This document shows positions 17,812 to 27,128 of a stretch of 64,000 bases of DNA, one piece after another. Source of the stretch: Paenibacillus oleatilyticus (lineage in GTDB: Bacteria; Bacillota; Bacilli; Paenibacillales; NBRC-103111); NCBI RefSeq assembly GCF_018998565.1, contig NZ_JAHNZO010000003.1:248001-312000 (forward strand), written 5' to 3'. Under the pieces are notes generated by a model, which had not been told where the DNA came from, made no database searches, and was given only the letters and a program-made list of their open reading frames with translations. Each line of letters starts with the position of its first letter. Within the stretch, counting starts at the first letter, position 1. Position numbers and translations under genes: made by a program.

Positions 17812-17852
17812 AAAGAAAAGAAAGAGGGGCCATTTTCCTCTTTCTTTTCTTT
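17812..17852. terminator. Bidirectional terminator with a perfect 16-bp stem
   Basis: AAAGAAAAGAAAGAGG (17812-17827) pairs perfectly with CCTCTTTCTTTTCTTT (17837-17852). It follows the secreted orphan directly and overlaps the stop codon of the small minus-strand gene, so it serves both. Confidence 0.9.
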
Positions 17853-18077
17853 ATTTAAGGGTAGCTACTAGAACGTAAACACTCAAAAACCCTGTAGGAC
17901 TGATTTTCGGTTTCCATGTACTTGCTGCGGGATAATCTCCGTCGCTGTCGCCCGTATCCCCGAACCGTCCAGACAGGTTACCCTTACGTATACGCTTAGA
18001 TTCTTCTGGGAGTTTGCAACCGCACGGAGTTTGTATCCGTATTGCACGGCCAGTTGTTTTGCGCGTTCTTCGCTCAT
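17851..18077 (-). pseudogene. Small gene of unknown function, apparently frameshifted
   Basis: A frame from the ATG at 18077 (GGAAG upstream) reads MSEERAKQLAVQYGYKLRAV and continues to YVRVTCLDGSG, then goes on to a stop at 17883. A second minus-strand frame carries a plausible end (DGDYPAASTWKPKISPTGFL...) that stops at 17851, exactly at the shared terminator. Joining them at the GGGGAT tract near 17960-17970 would give a protein of about 75 residues. Either a one-base frameshift or a chance frame is possible. The product is not recognised. Confidence 0.45.
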
Positions 18078-18133
18078 GGATTATTCTTCCTTGAAAAGGG
18101 GAAAAAGCCCTACTTTTTTTGTTTCTTCGTTTC

Positions 18134-18158
18134 AAAGCCGTGCATAACGGCTTTTTTT
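18134..18158 (+). terminator. Terminator hairpin without an upstream gene
   Basis: AAAGCCGT, loop GCATA, ACGGCTTT and a T run. No plus-strand gene lies between it and 17852, so it is probably a relic, or insulates the TetR-P450 unit from read-through. Confidence 0.75.
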
Positions 18159-18160
18159 AT

Positions 18161-18189
18161 TTGAATTTATGTATGTACTGGTTTATAAT
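18161..18189 (+). promoter_or_regulatory. Promoter of the TetR-P450 unit
   Basis: TTGAAT (18161-18166) and TATAAT (18184-18189) with a 17-bp spacer. The operator palindrome begins 9 bp downstream. Confidence 0.8.
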
Positions 18190-18198
18190 GGGATTAAA

Positions 18199-18216
18199 TG
18201 ATAGATTAATCTATCA
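18199..18216. promoter_or_regulatory. Perfect 18-bp palindromic operator for the TetR regulator
   Basis: TGATAGATTAATCTATCA is a perfect palindrome placed at about the transcription start, 28 bp before the TetR start codon. Binding there would block the promoter, so the regulator probably controls itself and the P450 gene. Bm3R1 of Bacillus megaterium is known to bind a perfect palindrome upstream of its own gene and the P450 BM3 gene. Confidence 0.85.
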
Positions 18217-18243
18217 AATTCCATCAAAAGTGAGGCAGAGATT

Positions 18244-18819
18244 ATGGAGACGGCCAGATCGGCAACAAAGGAGCTCCGGCTCCATGCCATACTTGATGCG
18301 GCTACGGAGCTTCTGGTCGAGAAGCCTACGGCATCCCTGAACGAGATTGCCGAATACGCGGGCATCGGCATCGCCACCCTGCATCGGTACGTGGCGAGCA
18401 GGGAGCAGCTGATGCTGCAGCTGGGGCTAAGAGCGGCGCAGGTTGTGGAAGAGACGATAAGCCGTATCCCGCTGGACGAGGAATCGAGCGAAACCTACAT
18501 TTCGCAGCTGGTGGAAGCGCTGATTCCGCTGGGAGACAAAATTTATTTTCTCGCTCATGAAACCTCCCTGAATTACAACCTCGAGATGTCCGCGGCCGAG
18601 GAGAAGCTGAAGGAACCGATTCACCACATGATCCAATCGCTGCAGCGCAAAGGCCATTTCCGGCAAGATATGAGCAGCGAATGGATTCTGAACGTGCTGT
18701 ATTCGCTCCTCTTTGTCACCTGGCAGCAGGTTCATGAAGGCCACGTTGCCAAAAAATCGGCGGCGGCGCTAGTTCTGGAGACGCTGTACCACGGGTTTAA
18801 AGCAAGCAAGCCGGAGTAG
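18244..18819 (+). CDS. TetR-family repressor, FatR/Bm3R1-like by position
   Basis: A 191-residue TetR protein. The N-terminal HTH spans [41 protein letters not shown], with the remainder an all-helical ligand domain. It lies 47 bp upstream of a CYP102-type P450 gene in the same direction and just behind a promoter-operator pair. The arrangement matches fatR-cypB of Bacillus subtilis and bm3R1-CYP102A1 of B. megaterium, where long-chain fatty acids release the repressor. The effector here is inferred from those systems. Direct sequence similarity to FatR was not tested. Confidence 0.88.
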   Translation: METARSATKELRLHAILDAATELLVEKPTASLNEIAEYAGIGIATLHRYVASREQLMLQLGLRAAQVVEETISRIPLDEESSETYISQLVEALIPLGDKIYFLAHETSLNYNLEMSAAEEKLKEPIHHMIQSLQRKGHFRQDMSSEWILNVLYSLLFVTWQQVHEGHVAKKSAAALVLETLYHGFKASKPE

Positions 18820-18866
18820 GTTTAAAGAGGCTCGGCAAGGCAAATGGATACGGGAGGATGGTTGTT

Positions 18867-21800
18867 ATGAGTGAAGCGGGAGTTATTCCTCAACCCAAAA
18901 CTTATGGTCCCCTTGGAAATTTACCTTTGATCGACAGCAAGAAACCGACCCTTTCGCTTTGTAAACTTGCAGAAGAGTACGGCCCTATATACCGGATCAC
19001 GCTTCCGGGTTATTCCAGCATTGTGGTGTCCGGACATGACCTCGTAGCGGAAGTTTGCGACGAATCGCGCTTCGATAAAAGCATAAAGGGCGACCTGGAG
19101 AACGTGCGCGCCTTTGGCGGAGACGGGTTATTTACAAGCCGCACGGATGAGCCGAACTGGCAAAAAGCGCACCGGATTCTTCTCCCCACCTTCAGCCAGC
19201 AGGCGATGAAAGGGTACCATGCGATGATGGTCGACATCGCTTCGCAGCTGATTCAAAAATGGGCCCGTCTCAACCCCAACGAAAGCATCGATGTCGCGGA
19301 AGACATGACCCGGCTAACGCTGGACACGATCGGCTTATGCGGCTTCAATTACCGCTTTAACAGTTTTTATCGCGAAACGCCGAGCCCTTTTATCAACAGC
19401 ATGGTCCGCGCGCTGAACGAAGCGATGCTGCAAGGCAGCCGCCTGAAGATCCAAAATCTGTTCATGGTGCGAACGAGACAGCAGTTTAACGAAGATATTC
19501 AAACGATGTTTTCCCTGGTAGACAAAATGATCGAGGAACGAAAGGCAAACGGGGACCGGGGGGAAATCGACCTGCTCGCCCGGATGCTGAACGGGAAGGA
19601 CCCGGAGACAGGCGAGACGCTGGATGACGAAAATATCCGGTATCAGATCATCACGTTCTTGATCGCCGGACATGAGACGACCAGCGGCTTGTTATCGTTC
19701 GCTTTATACTTTTTGCTGAAGCATCCGGATGTGCTCCAGAAGGCTTATCTGGAAGCGGACCGGGTGCTGACGGATTCGTTTCCGACGTATTCGCAGGTGC
19801 TGCAGCTCCATTACATTCGGATGATTTTAAACGAATCGCTGCGCTTATGGCCGACGGCCCCGGGATTCGAGCTCTATGCGAAGGAAGATACGGTCATTGG
19901 CGGAAAGTATCGCATTCGCAAGGGGGAAGGCATCGGGGTGATTCTGCCGCAGCTTCATCGGGATAAAGCTGCCTGGGGGGCCGACGCGGACGAATTCCGC
20001 CCCGAACGGTTCGAAGATCCCGGCAAAATTCCCAATCATGCCTACAAGCCGTTCGGTAACGGGCAGCGGGCTTGCATCGGCATGCAGTTTGCGCTTCACG
20101 AAGCGACGCTGGTTCTCGGCATGATTGTCCGGCATTTTGAGCTGGTGGATCATACGAACTATCAGTTGGACGTGAAGCAAACCTTGACGCTCAAGCCGGG
20201 CGATTTTCGTATCCGCGTGCGGCTGCGGCATAAGACGGCAAGCCCCGCGGTGCATGAACAGGAAACAGCAGGCCATGCCAAGGCCGTTGTGGCGAATCTA
20301 GGGCAGGCGCAGGCGAACCGTCCGCTTGCAGGGGCGGAAAAGATGCCTCTGCTCGTGCTTTACGGCTCAAACTTGGGCACGGCGGAAGGGATCGCCCGCG
20401 AGCTGGCGCATACCGCGCGGGCACAAGGCTTCCGAAGCGAGGCTGCGCCGCTGAACGATGGGGCCGGAAGGCTGCCCCGGGACGGGGCGGTGGTCATCGT
20501 CACCGCGTCTTATAATGGCAAGCCCCCGGGCAATGCGCGCGAGTTCGTGACATGGCTTGAAGGCGTGCAGCCTGGCGAGCTTAAAGGGGTTCGCTATGCC
20601 GTATTCGGGTGTGGGGACCGCAGCTGGTCCAATACGTATCAGGATGTGCCGCGGTGGATTGACGAGCAGTTGGCCCGGAAGGGAGCGGCAAGACTCTCGG
20701 TGCGCGGCGAGGCGGATGCCGGCGGCGACTTCGAGAAGCAGCTTGACGAATGGCGGGTCCGCCTATGGTCCGAGCTTAGGCATGCTTTTGGACTGGAACG
20801 AAGCGACGCGGAGAAGATGGAAAGCGGCGTTCAGGTCCGGATGGTCAGCGGCTTGGAAACCATTCCGCTTGCCCGGGCCTACGGCGCTTTCTACGCTTCG
20901 GTGATGGATAACCGCGAGCTCCGGATGGCCGGCAGCGGCCGGAGCACACGGCATCTGGATTTCGCGCTGCCGGATGGGGTTACCTACCGGGAGGGCGATC
21001 TTCTCGGCGTGCTGCCAAGCAACAGTCTGGTGAACGTCGGCCGGATTTTGCGGCGGTACGGCTTGAAGGGGAGCGATCAATTGGTTGTCACGGCGGCAAA
21101 CGGTAACGGCCTCGCGCATCTCCCGCTGGATCGTCCCGTCGGTATCCATGAACTGCTGAGCCGGTGCGTAGAGCTGCAGGAAGCCGTTACCCGCGAGCAG
21201 CTTCGTGAGCTTGCGGCCTATACGGTATGTCCTCCGCACAAGCGTGAATTGGCAGCGATGGCTGAGGAGAGCGTCTACGAGGAGCAGATCCTGAAGAAGC
21301 GCATGACCATGCTCGACCTGCTTGAAAAATATGAAGCCTGCCAGCTGCCGTTCGAAAGACTGGTCGAGCTGCTGCCCCCTTTGCAGCCGAGATATTATTT
21401 CATATCCAGCTCTCCGCAGACCAGCCCAAGTCAGGTCAGCATTGCCGTAGACGTGGTGCAGGACCCGGCTTGGAGCGGGAGCGGCGAATACCGCGGGACT
21501 GCTTCGAATCACTTGGCCGAATGCAGGCCCGGAGAAGAAGTCTTGCTCTTCATCCGCGCGTCCGAAGCCGGATGGCGGCTCCCGGAAGATCCGGCGACGC
21601 CGATCATTATGATCGGGACCGGGACGGGAGCGGCGCTTTTCAGGGGCTTTTTGCAGGCGCGGGCCGCGATCCGGGAGCGGGGAGCCGCTTTGGGCGAGGC
21701 GCATCTGTATATCGGATGCCGGAACGAAGCGGATTCGATTTATCGCGAGGAGCTTGAGCGCTACGATAGGGAGGATGTCGTTACGCTTCATCAAGCTTTT

Positions 21801-22088
21801 TCCCGTGCGGAAGGGAAAAGCTGCATCCATGTCCAGCATTTGCTGGAACGCCATGCCTCGAATTTGATGGACATCCTTGATCGGGGAGGTCGCATCTACG
21901 TATGCGGGGATGACGCTCAAATGTCCATGGAGGTGGAGTCGGCATTGCAAAAAGCATACCGGACCGTGCACGGAGCAGGTGAGCGGGAAGCGAAGGCTTG
22001 GCTGGAGCGCCTTCGAACGGAGGGGCGTTATGCGAAAGAAGGATGGGCGTGTGTGCATCCGGAAAATAGCGCCGCCATAGTCAAATAG
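18867..22088 (+). CDS. Self-sufficient cytochrome P450 / NADPH-P450 reductase (CYP102A family)
   Basis: A 1073-residue soluble fusion enzyme predicted to hydroxylate long-chain fatty acids. The heme domain spans residues 1-460: I-helix AGHETTS, ExxR in NESLRLWP, heme loop [10 protein letters not shown] with ligand Cys403. The substrate-lid segment GDGLFTS keeps the Phe known in BM3. The carboxylate anchors Arg47 and Tyr51 of BM3 are replaced (PGYSSIVV), as in the Bacillus CYP102A2/A3 enzymes. Residues about 490-640 form the FMN flavodoxin domain ([12 protein letters not shown]), followed by FAD (RYYFISSSP) and NADPH domains ([21 protein letters not shown]). The ATG at 18867 lies 9 nt after GGGAGG; the ATG at 18858 overlaps that site. 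Closest to CypB/CypD; the two were not distinguished. Confidence 0.95.
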   Translation: MSEAGVIPQPKTYGPLGNLPLIDSKKPTLSLCKLAEEYGPIYRITLPGYSSIVVSGHDLVAEVCDESRFDKSIKGDLENVRAFGGDGLFTSRTDEPNWQKAHRILLPTFSQQAMKGYHAMMVDIASQLIQKWARLNPNESIDVAEDMTRLTLDTIGLCGFNYRFNSFYRETPSPFINSMVRALNEAMLQGSRLKIQNLFMVRTRQQFNEDIQTMFSLVDKMIEERKANGDRGEIDLLARMLNGKDPETGETLDDENIRYQIITFLIAGHETTSGLLSFALYFLLKHPDVLQKAYLEADRVLTDSFPTYSQVLQLHYIRMILNESLRLWPTAPGFELYAKEDTVIGGKYRIRKGEGIGVILPQLHRDKAAWGADADEFRPERFEDPGKIPNHAYKPFGNGQRACIGMQFALHEATLVLGMIVRHFELVDHTNYQLDVKQTLTLKPGDFRIRVRLRHKTASPAVHEQETAGHAKAVVANLGQAQANRPLAGAEKMPLLVLYGSNLGTAEGIARELAHTARAQGFRSEAAPLNDGAGRLPRDGAVVIVTASYNGKPPGNAREFVTWLEGVQPGELKGVRYAVFGCGDRSWSNTYQDVPRWIDEQLARKGAARLSVRGEADAGGDFEKQLDEWRVRLWSELRHAFGLERSDAEKMESGVQVRMVSGLETIPLARAYGAFYASVMDNRELRMAGSGRSTRHLDFALPDGVTYREGDLLGVLPSNSLVNVGRILRRYGLKGSDQLVVTAANGNGLAHLPLDRPVGIHELLSRCVELQEAVTREQLRELAAYTVCPPHKRELAAMAEESVYEEQILKKRMTMLDLLEKYEACQLPFERLVELLPPLQPRYYFISSSPQTSPSQVSIAVDVVQDPAWSGSGEYRGTASNHLAECRPGEEVLLFIRASEAGWRLPEDPATPIIMIGTGTGAALFRGFLQARAAIRERGAALGEAHLYIGCRNEADSIYREELERYDREDVVTLHQAFSRAEGKSCIHVQHLLERHASNLMDILDRGGRIYVCGDDAQMSMEVESALQKAYRTVHGAGEREAKAWLERLRTEGRYAKEGWACVHPENSAAIVK

Positions 22089-22218
22089 CAGCTTATCCGC
22101 GCTGTTTTGACCTCGGACCGGAGGAGCAAACCGTTTTATCCAAACTGTCCCTAATGATGATTGTTGTGCGGATGTTACACTGGAAGCGACACGAACTTCG
22201 CGCGAGGGAGGCATTTGC

Positions 22219-22761
22219 ATGAAATCCGATGAAGATACGGCTATTTATCTAATTACCGGGGTGATGGCGAGCGGCAAATCGACGGTCGCGCAGCTGCTGG
22301 CCGAGCAATTCGGCCGGGGAGTTCATTTGCGCGGCGACGCGTTCCGCAGGATGATCGTCGCGGGCCGGGAAGAGCTGCTTCCCGACGCCTCGGAGGAGGC
22401 GACCCGTCAGCTGCGTTTACGGTACCGCCTGGCGGCCGCCGCGGCCGATACGTATGCCGATGCCGGCTTCACCGTCGTCGTGCAGGACGTCGTCGTCGGT
22501 CCGATGCTGGAAGAGTTCGTCTCGTTCGTCCGGCATCGTCCGCTTTATGTCGTCGTGCTGGCGCCCAGTGGCGAGGCGGTTGCCGCAAGAGAGGCGGCCC
22601 GGGGGAAGAAAGGCTACGGATTGTGGACGGTTTCCGGGTTGAACGGCATTTTGCATAACGAAACGCCGAAAATTGGCCTTTGGCTCGATACGTCCGAGCA
22701 AACTCCGGAAGAGACGGTAAGCGAGATCAGAAGACGGTCTGCGAAAGAAGCGGCTGTCTGA
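22219..22761 (+). CDS. P-loop kinase/phosphotransferase-like protein
   Basis: A 180-residue single-domain P-loop protein. Walker A is GVMASGKST at residues 14-22, followed by HLRGDAFRRMIV, a pattern seen in small kinases and chloramphenicol-phosphotransferase-like proteins. VVVQDVVVGPML and the lid region REAARGKKGYGLW (Arg-rich) complete a nucleotide-kinase fold. GGGAGG lies before the ATG. It stands alone between the P450 and bmrA genes. The substrate is unknown; possible targets include small molecules or antibiotics. Confidence 0.78.
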   Translation: MKSDEDTAIYLITGVMASGKSTVAQLLAEQFGRGVHLRGDAFRRMIVAGREELLPDASEEATRQLRLRYRLAAAAADTYADAGFTVVVQDVVVGPMLEEFVSFVRHRPLYVVVLAPSGEAVAAREAARGKKGYGLWTVSGLNGILHNETPKIGLWLDTSEQTPEETVSEIRRRSAKEAAV

Positions 22762-22945
22762 TTTTTGTTGACGCTGCGGCTGCGCAGCCTGCCTTGATCC
22801 GACGCTTTTACGCGGATGAAGGCTTTTTTTCATTTCCCGGAGTTCCAATCTTTTCCGTTAATATTCCGTTTAAAAAAATATCGTAAAGTACAGATTGTCA
22901 AACGGAAGAGAGTTATAGGAAAATAGAATGGGAGTTGGGATACAC

Positions 22946-24697
22946 ATGTCAAAACCGAAAACATCGGCGAATTGGCGGCAATTGATCCGGCTTGTCCGGG
23001 AAACGAAGCCTTCCAAGGCGTTGCTTGCCGCCGCGCTGTTTCTGAGCATCATCTCGACTTTGGTCGGCTTGGCGATTCCGCTGTTTACGAAAAATATGGT
23101 CGACAGCTTTTCGCTGACTTCCTTAAGCCTGACGCAGATCGTGCTGATGGGAGTAGCTTTTATCGTTCAAGCGATTGCGGGCGGCGTCGGCGTTTATTTG
23201 CTCAACCGGGCGGGGCAGAAGGTCGTTGCGTCCCTGCGGGACCGGCTGTGGAAAAAGCTGCTCGTGTTGCCGGTCTCCTACTACGACAATCATGAGACGG
23301 GGGAGACGATCAGCCGGATGACCAACGATACCGGCGTTGTCAAAGGCTTGATCAGCGAGCACTTGACCGGCTTCTTCACCGGCATTCTGGGGGTCGTCGG
23401 ATCGATCGCGGTACTGCTGTATCTTGATTGGAAAATGACGCTGATGATGCTGATCGTCGTGCCGCTGGCCATCTTGATTTTGGCTCCGCTCGGCAAGCAG
23501 ATGCATAAAATTTCGGTCGGCCTTCAGGATGAAACGGCCGGCTTTACGGCGGTGATCAGCCGGGTATTGTCGGAGATCCGGCTTGTGAAGGCTTCGAATG
23601 CGGAGACGGTTGAATATCGGAACGGGCAGACGGGCATTGAGAAGCTGTTCCGGCTTGGCTTGAAGGAAGGCATCGTTTCGGCGTGGGTCGGGCCGCTTAT
23701 CTTTTTCATCCTGATGCTGCTGCTTGTGGTCATTATCGGGTACGGCGGCGCGCGGGTCGCTTCCGGCACACTGACGGCGGGAGATCTGGTGGCGTTCATC
23801 CTGTATTTGTTCCAATTCGTAATGCCGATTACGCAAATTACGAACTTCTTCACGCAGTTTCAAAAGGCGGTCGGAGCGACGGAACGAATGGCAGCGCTGC
23901 TGGAGCTCGGCGAAGAGGATCATGCCTCCGGCAAGCCCCTTGATAACGCAGGCCGACCGTTGACGCTCGAACGCGTAACCTTCGCCTATAAAACCGGCGA
24001 AACGATACTGGACGATGTCAGCTTCGCCATGCAGCCCGGCAAAGTCACAGCCATCGTCGGCCCGAGCGGCAGTGGGAAAACGACGCTGTTTGCGCTGCTG
24101 GAGCGGTTCTACCCGCCGACCGAAGGCACGATCAAGCTTGGGGACGAGCCGATCGATGAGTATTCGCTGCCGTCGTGGCGCAGCCGAATCGGCTATGTCT
24201 CCCAGGAAAGTCCGCTCATCGCCGGGACGATCCGCGACAACATCTGTTACGGCTTGCCGCACGACGTGACGGATCAAGAGCTGGAGCAGGCGGCGCGCAT
24301 GGCTTATGCCGATACGTTCATTCACGAGCTTCCGAACGGCTACGAAACGGAAGTCGGAGAACGGGGCGTCAAGCTGTCCGGCGGACAGCGGCAGCGGATT
24401 GCGATTGCGCGTGCGCTGCTGCGCAACCCGCAAATTTTGATGCTGGACGAGGCGACCTCCAGTCTGGACAGCAAGTCGGAAATCGTCGTGCAGCAAGCGC
24501 TGAACAATTTGATGCAGGGCCGGACGACGCTGGTTATTGCGCACCGGCTGTCGACTGTGGTAGATGCAGACCAGATCGTTTTTCTGGAAAAAGGCAAAGT
24601 AACGGGCATCGGCACGCACGAGCAGTTGTTCCAAACGCATGCGCTGTACCGCGAATTCGCCGCGCAACAGCTTCGCATTCAAGAGCAGCACGTTTAA
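22946..24697 (+). CDS. bmrA: BmrA-like multidrug ABC exporter (permease-ATPase half transporter)
   Basis: A 583-residue half-size ABC exporter that should work as a homodimer in the cytoplasmic membrane. Six transmembrane helices lie in the first ~310 residues. The nucleotide-binding domain has Walker [10 protein letters not shown], the Q-loop in YVSQESPL, signature [16 protein letters not shown], Walker [13 protein letters not shown] and the H-loop AHRLSTV. Segments such as [20 protein letters not shown] and [19 protein letters not shown] match BmrA closely. The start is either the ATG at 22946 (GGGAG 11 nt upstream) or the one at 22928; the first was taken. A histidine kinase follows after 27 bp. 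Confidence 0.93.
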   Translation: MSKPKTSANWRQLIRLVRETKPSKALLAAALFLSIISTLVGLAIPLFTKNMVDSFSLTSLSLTQIVLMGVAFIVQAIAGGVGVYLLNRAGQKVVASLRDRLWKKLLVLPVSYYDNHETGETISRMTNDTGVVKGLISEHLTGFFTGILGVVGSIAVLLYLDWKMTLMMLIVVPLAILILAPLGKQMHKISVGLQDETAGFTAVISRVLSEIRLVKASNAETVEYRNGQTGIEKLFRLGLKEGIVSAWVGPLIFFILMLLLVVIIGYGGARVASGTLTAGDLVAFILYLFQFVMPITQITNFFTQFQKAVGATERMAALLELGEEDHASGKPLDNAGRPLTLERVTFAYKTGETILDDVSFAMQPGKVTAIVGPSGSGKTTLFALLERFYPPTEGTIKLGDEPIDEYSLPSWRSRIGYVSQESPLIAGTIRDNICYGLPHDVTDQELEQAARMAYADTFIHELPNGYETEVGERGVKLSGGQRQRIAIARALLRNPQILMLDEATSSLDSKSEIVVQQALNNLMQGRTTLVIAHRLSTVVDADQIVFLEKGKVTGIGTHEQLFQTHALYREFAAQQLRIQEQHV

Positions 24698-24724
24698 ACC
24701 TATCGCGGATAAGGAGGGACGGGA

Positions 24725-25807
24725 GTGGAAGTACAGCGCCAGGCGAACCGGAAAACGGCTCGCGGATGGAGATTTTTTAAAAGCGTTTGCGGGATTTGCC
24801 TATTACTTTTATTTTCGCTGGCGAGCTGGTCGGCCGCTTATTTCTTCATCCGCTATTTGCTGAATGCGCTTGGAAGCCGGCCTTCGGATTACGTCGGCCA
24901 GCTATTTACCCAATTGGTCGCGTTTGTTACCAGCATGGGGATTATGGGGACGATCGGAGTGATTTTTCGCGACAAGCGTATGGAAATGTTCCGGCCGATG
25001 ATCGATGCGATGAAGCGGATCGCCAAAGGCGATTTCACCGTCAGCATTCCTTCGGACGAGCGCGTCCCGGGCCAGTTCGGCGAGCTCGTCGAAAGCATCA
25101 ACCACATGGCCGTCGAGCTCAATCAGATGGAAAAAATGCGTCAGGAATTCATCTCCAATGTCTCCCATGAAATCCAGTCGCCGCTGACGTCGATCGGCGG
25201 CTTTGCGCGTATTTTGCAAAGCGACGAGCTCAGCCGGGAGGAACGGATGCATTATCTCGGCATCATCGAAAAGGAAAGCGCCCGGCTGTCCAAGCTGAGC
25301 GAAAATCTGCTGAAGCTGACCTCCCTCGAATCCGACCATCATCCGTTCGAGCGGAGGCGGTACCGGCTCGACAAGCAGCTGCGCAGCGTGATTTTGGCGT
25401 GCGAGCCGCAGTGGCACGAGAAAGGAATCGACATGGATGTGTCGCTGGAAGACATCAGCATCGAGGCTGACGAAGATTTGCTGAGCCAAGTGTGGCTCAA
25501 CCTTCTGCACAACAGCATCAAATTCACCCCGGCCGGCGGGACGATCGGCGTTCGGCTCAAGCGCAGCGGGCAGCAGGCGGTCGTCTTCGTCACCGACACC
25601 GGGATCGGCATCCCCGAGAACGATGTGGCGCATATTTTTGAGCGGTTCTACAAGGCGGATAGGTCCCGCAACCGAAGCACGGGGGGGAGCGGGCTCGGGC
25701 TTGCGATCGTCAAGCGAATTGTCGAGATGCATACGGGCTCCGTCGCCGTGCAGAGCGCTCCCGGCACGGGAACGACATTTACCGTCAGGCTTCGGGCTTT
25801 GCCTTGA
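24725..25807 (+). CDS. Membrane sensor histidine kinase without an adjacent response regulator
   Basis: A 360-residue HAMP-type histidine kinase starting at GTG, 5 nt after AAGGAGGG. Two transmembrane helices (about 20-45 and 60-80) enclose only a short outer loop of roughly 15 residues. A HAMP-like region (PMIDAMKRIAKGDFTVSIP), the H-box FISNVSHEIQSPLTSIGGFA with the phospho-His, N-box LWLNLLHNSIKFTPAGG, G1 DTGIGIP and G2 GSGLGLAIV follow. The small sensor loop is typical of kinases that sense through the membrane or through an adjoining ABC transporter. It follows bmrA by 27 bp. No response regulator is next to it, so the partner must be encoded elsewhere or lost. Confidence 0.92.
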   Translation: MEVQRQANRKTARGWRFFKSVCGICLLLLFSLASWSAAYFFIRYLLNALGSRPSDYVGQLFTQLVAFVTSMGIMGTIGVIFRDKRMEMFRPMIDAMKRIAKGDFTVSIPSDERVPGQFGELVESINHMAVELNQMEKMRQEFISNVSHEIQSPLTSIGGFARILQSDELSREERMHYLGIIEKESARLSKLSENLLKLTSLESDHHPFERRRYRLDKQLRSVILACEPQWHEKGIDMDVSLEDISIEADEDLLSQVWLNLLHNSIKFTPAGGTIGVRLKRSGQQAVVFVTDTGIGIPENDVAHIFERFYKADRSRNRSTGGSGLGLAIVKRIVEMHTGSVAVQSAPGTGTTFTVRLRALP

Positions 25808-25846
25808 ACGGTTGCCCCTACATGAATCGCGACGAGAATAACCGTG

Positions 25847-25886
25847 AAATCGAGGGTGCCGCTTCGGCGCATGCTCGATTTTTTTA
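25847..25886 (+). terminator. Rho-independent terminator
   Basis: AAATCGAG (25847-25854) and CTCGATTT (25874-25881) with an inner GCCGCTTCGGC hairpin, then a T run. It ends the bmrA-kinase unit. Confidence 0.9.
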
Positions 25887-25924
25887 CGTCGATGTCCGCA
25901 GCGCTCCGCCAGCTTGGTTGCAGC

Positions 25925-25954
25925 TTGACAGGACGAGCAATGAGGGAATATAAT
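25925..25954 (+). promoter_or_regulatory. Promoter of the LacI-nagB-nagA operon
   Basis: TTGACA (25925-25930) and TATAAT (25949-25954), an 18-bp spacer, with an operator starting 9 bp after the -10 box. Confidence 0.82.
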
Positions 25955-25963
25955 ACAGAAAAA

Positions 25964-25977
25964 TTGAACCGGTTCAA
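25964..25977. promoter_or_regulatory. LacI-type operator, copy 1
   Basis: TTGAACCGGTTCAA is a perfect palindrome with the central CpG typical of LacI/GalR sites. It covers the predicted transcription start. Confidence 0.85.
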
Positions 25978-26037
25978 ATTAGTTATACATTGTGATGGGA
26001 ATGTTTTTATTAAAGCATTTCCTTTTATTGAAAAATA

Positions 26038-26057
26038 AATTTGAACCGGTTCAAATT
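26038..26057. promoter_or_regulatory. LacI-type operator, copy 2
   Basis: AATTTGAACCGGTTCAAATT is a perfect 20-bp palindrome with the same 14-bp core as copy 1. The two centres are 77 bp apart, and this copy is just before the ribosome site of the regulator gene. Two operators allow looping and autoregulation. Confidence 0.85.
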
Positions 26058-26072
26058 AAGGGGGCGCGGATC

Positions 26073-27077
26073 GTGAAGCTCACCATTAGCGACTTGGCGA
26101 AAATGACCGGTCTCGCCAAAAGCACTATATCGGGCGTGCTGAACAACAAGGACGGATTTTCGGAGAAAACGAGACAAAAGGTGCTGAAGGCGGCCGAGCA
26201 GTACGGCTACGTTCCGAATGAGATTGCCCGGGGATTGTCCACGAAATATACGAAAACGATCGGGCTTGTCATCAAGGACATCACCAATCCGTTCTATAGC
26301 AAGCTGACCAAAGGCGTCCAGGAGGTCGCAGGCGAATACGGCTATACGGTATTTCTTTGCAGCAGCTTCGAGGATCACCGTACCGAAAAAGAGCAGATTC
26401 AAGCGATGCTAAGCAGACGGGTGGACGGCCTGATCGTTGCGCCGCTGCTCGAGGAGGTGACGTTCGACCATTTGTTCGATCTGAAAGCGAAGTCCGTCCC
26501 TTTCGTCCTGCTTGGAAGCGTGCCGGGGCTGGACAGCTCGTATGTCGAGTTCGACGATTACGACGGCGGGCGGCAGGTGACGGAGCATTTGCTCGAACGG
26601 GGCCATCGCAGCATCGGCTTCGCTGCCGGGCTTCCCACATCCAGAGCCTCGCGGGAGCGCCTTCGGGCATGCCGGGATGTTTTATCGGCGCGCGGGCTTG
26701 TTTTGCGGACGGAGTTTACTTTCGAAGGAGCCCAAGAGCTGGTTGACGGGGTGGAGATCGGTCGGAAGCTGATTGCGATGAAAGAGCGGCCGTCGGCGCT
26801 CATCTGCTTCGACGACGTGGTTGCGCTGGGGGTCGTCAAAGCTTTTCAAAGTGAAGGTCTTCGGATTCCGGAGGATATGTCCTTGATCGGCTTTGACGAT
26901 ATCGACTTGATGATTTTTCCGCTGACAACCGTCTTCATCCCAACCTATGAGGCGGGAAAAGCGCTGGCGCGTACGTTGTTCGGGCGGATCTTCGGCGGCC
27001 CGGACACACCGCCGCAGCGCATCGTCTTCGACGAGAAGCTCGTCGTGCGGCAGTCCGTCCGAACGGTGACGAACTGA
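26073..27077 (+). CDS. LacI-family regulator of the nag genes
   Basis: A 334-residue LacI/GalR repressor starting at GTG, 8 nt after AAGGGGG. The HTH reads LTISDLAKMTGLAKSTISGVL, with the hinge NEIARGLSTKYTK and a sugar-binding-like sensor domain (IGLVIKDITNPFYSKLTKGV to the C-terminus). The longer frame from 25992 overlaps operator 2 and has no ribosome site. It is the first gene of an operon with nagB and nagA. The paired operators argue for autoregulation; the inducer is probably an amino-sugar phosphate. In Bacillus subtilis the same job is done by the GntR-type NagR, so the regulator family differs here. Confidence 0.92.
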   Translation: MKLTISDLAKMTGLAKSTISGVLNNKDGFSEKTRQKVLKAAEQYGYVPNEIARGLSTKYTKTIGLVIKDITNPFYSKLTKGVQEVAGEYGYTVFLCSSFEDHRTEKEQIQAMLSRRVDGLIVAPLLEEVTFDHLFDLKAKSVPFVLLGSVPGLDSSYVEFDDYDGGRQVTEHLLERGHRSIGFAAGLPTSRASRERLRACRDVLSARGLVLRTEFTFEGAQELVDGVEIGRKLIAMKERPSALICFDDVVALGVVKAFQSEGLRIPEDMSLIGFDDIDLMIFPLTTVFIPTYEAGKALARTLFGRIFGGPDTPPQRIVFDEKLVVRQSVRTVTN

Positions 27078-27128
27078 AATAAGTCTTGAATCTTGAATCG
27101 GAAACAAACGAATGGAGGATGACGGATA

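Noticed and set aside
20763..22220. A 485-residue minus-strand frame within the P450 reductase gene
   Set aside because: No domain, no ribosome site and low-complexity composition typical of a GC-rich antisense frame.
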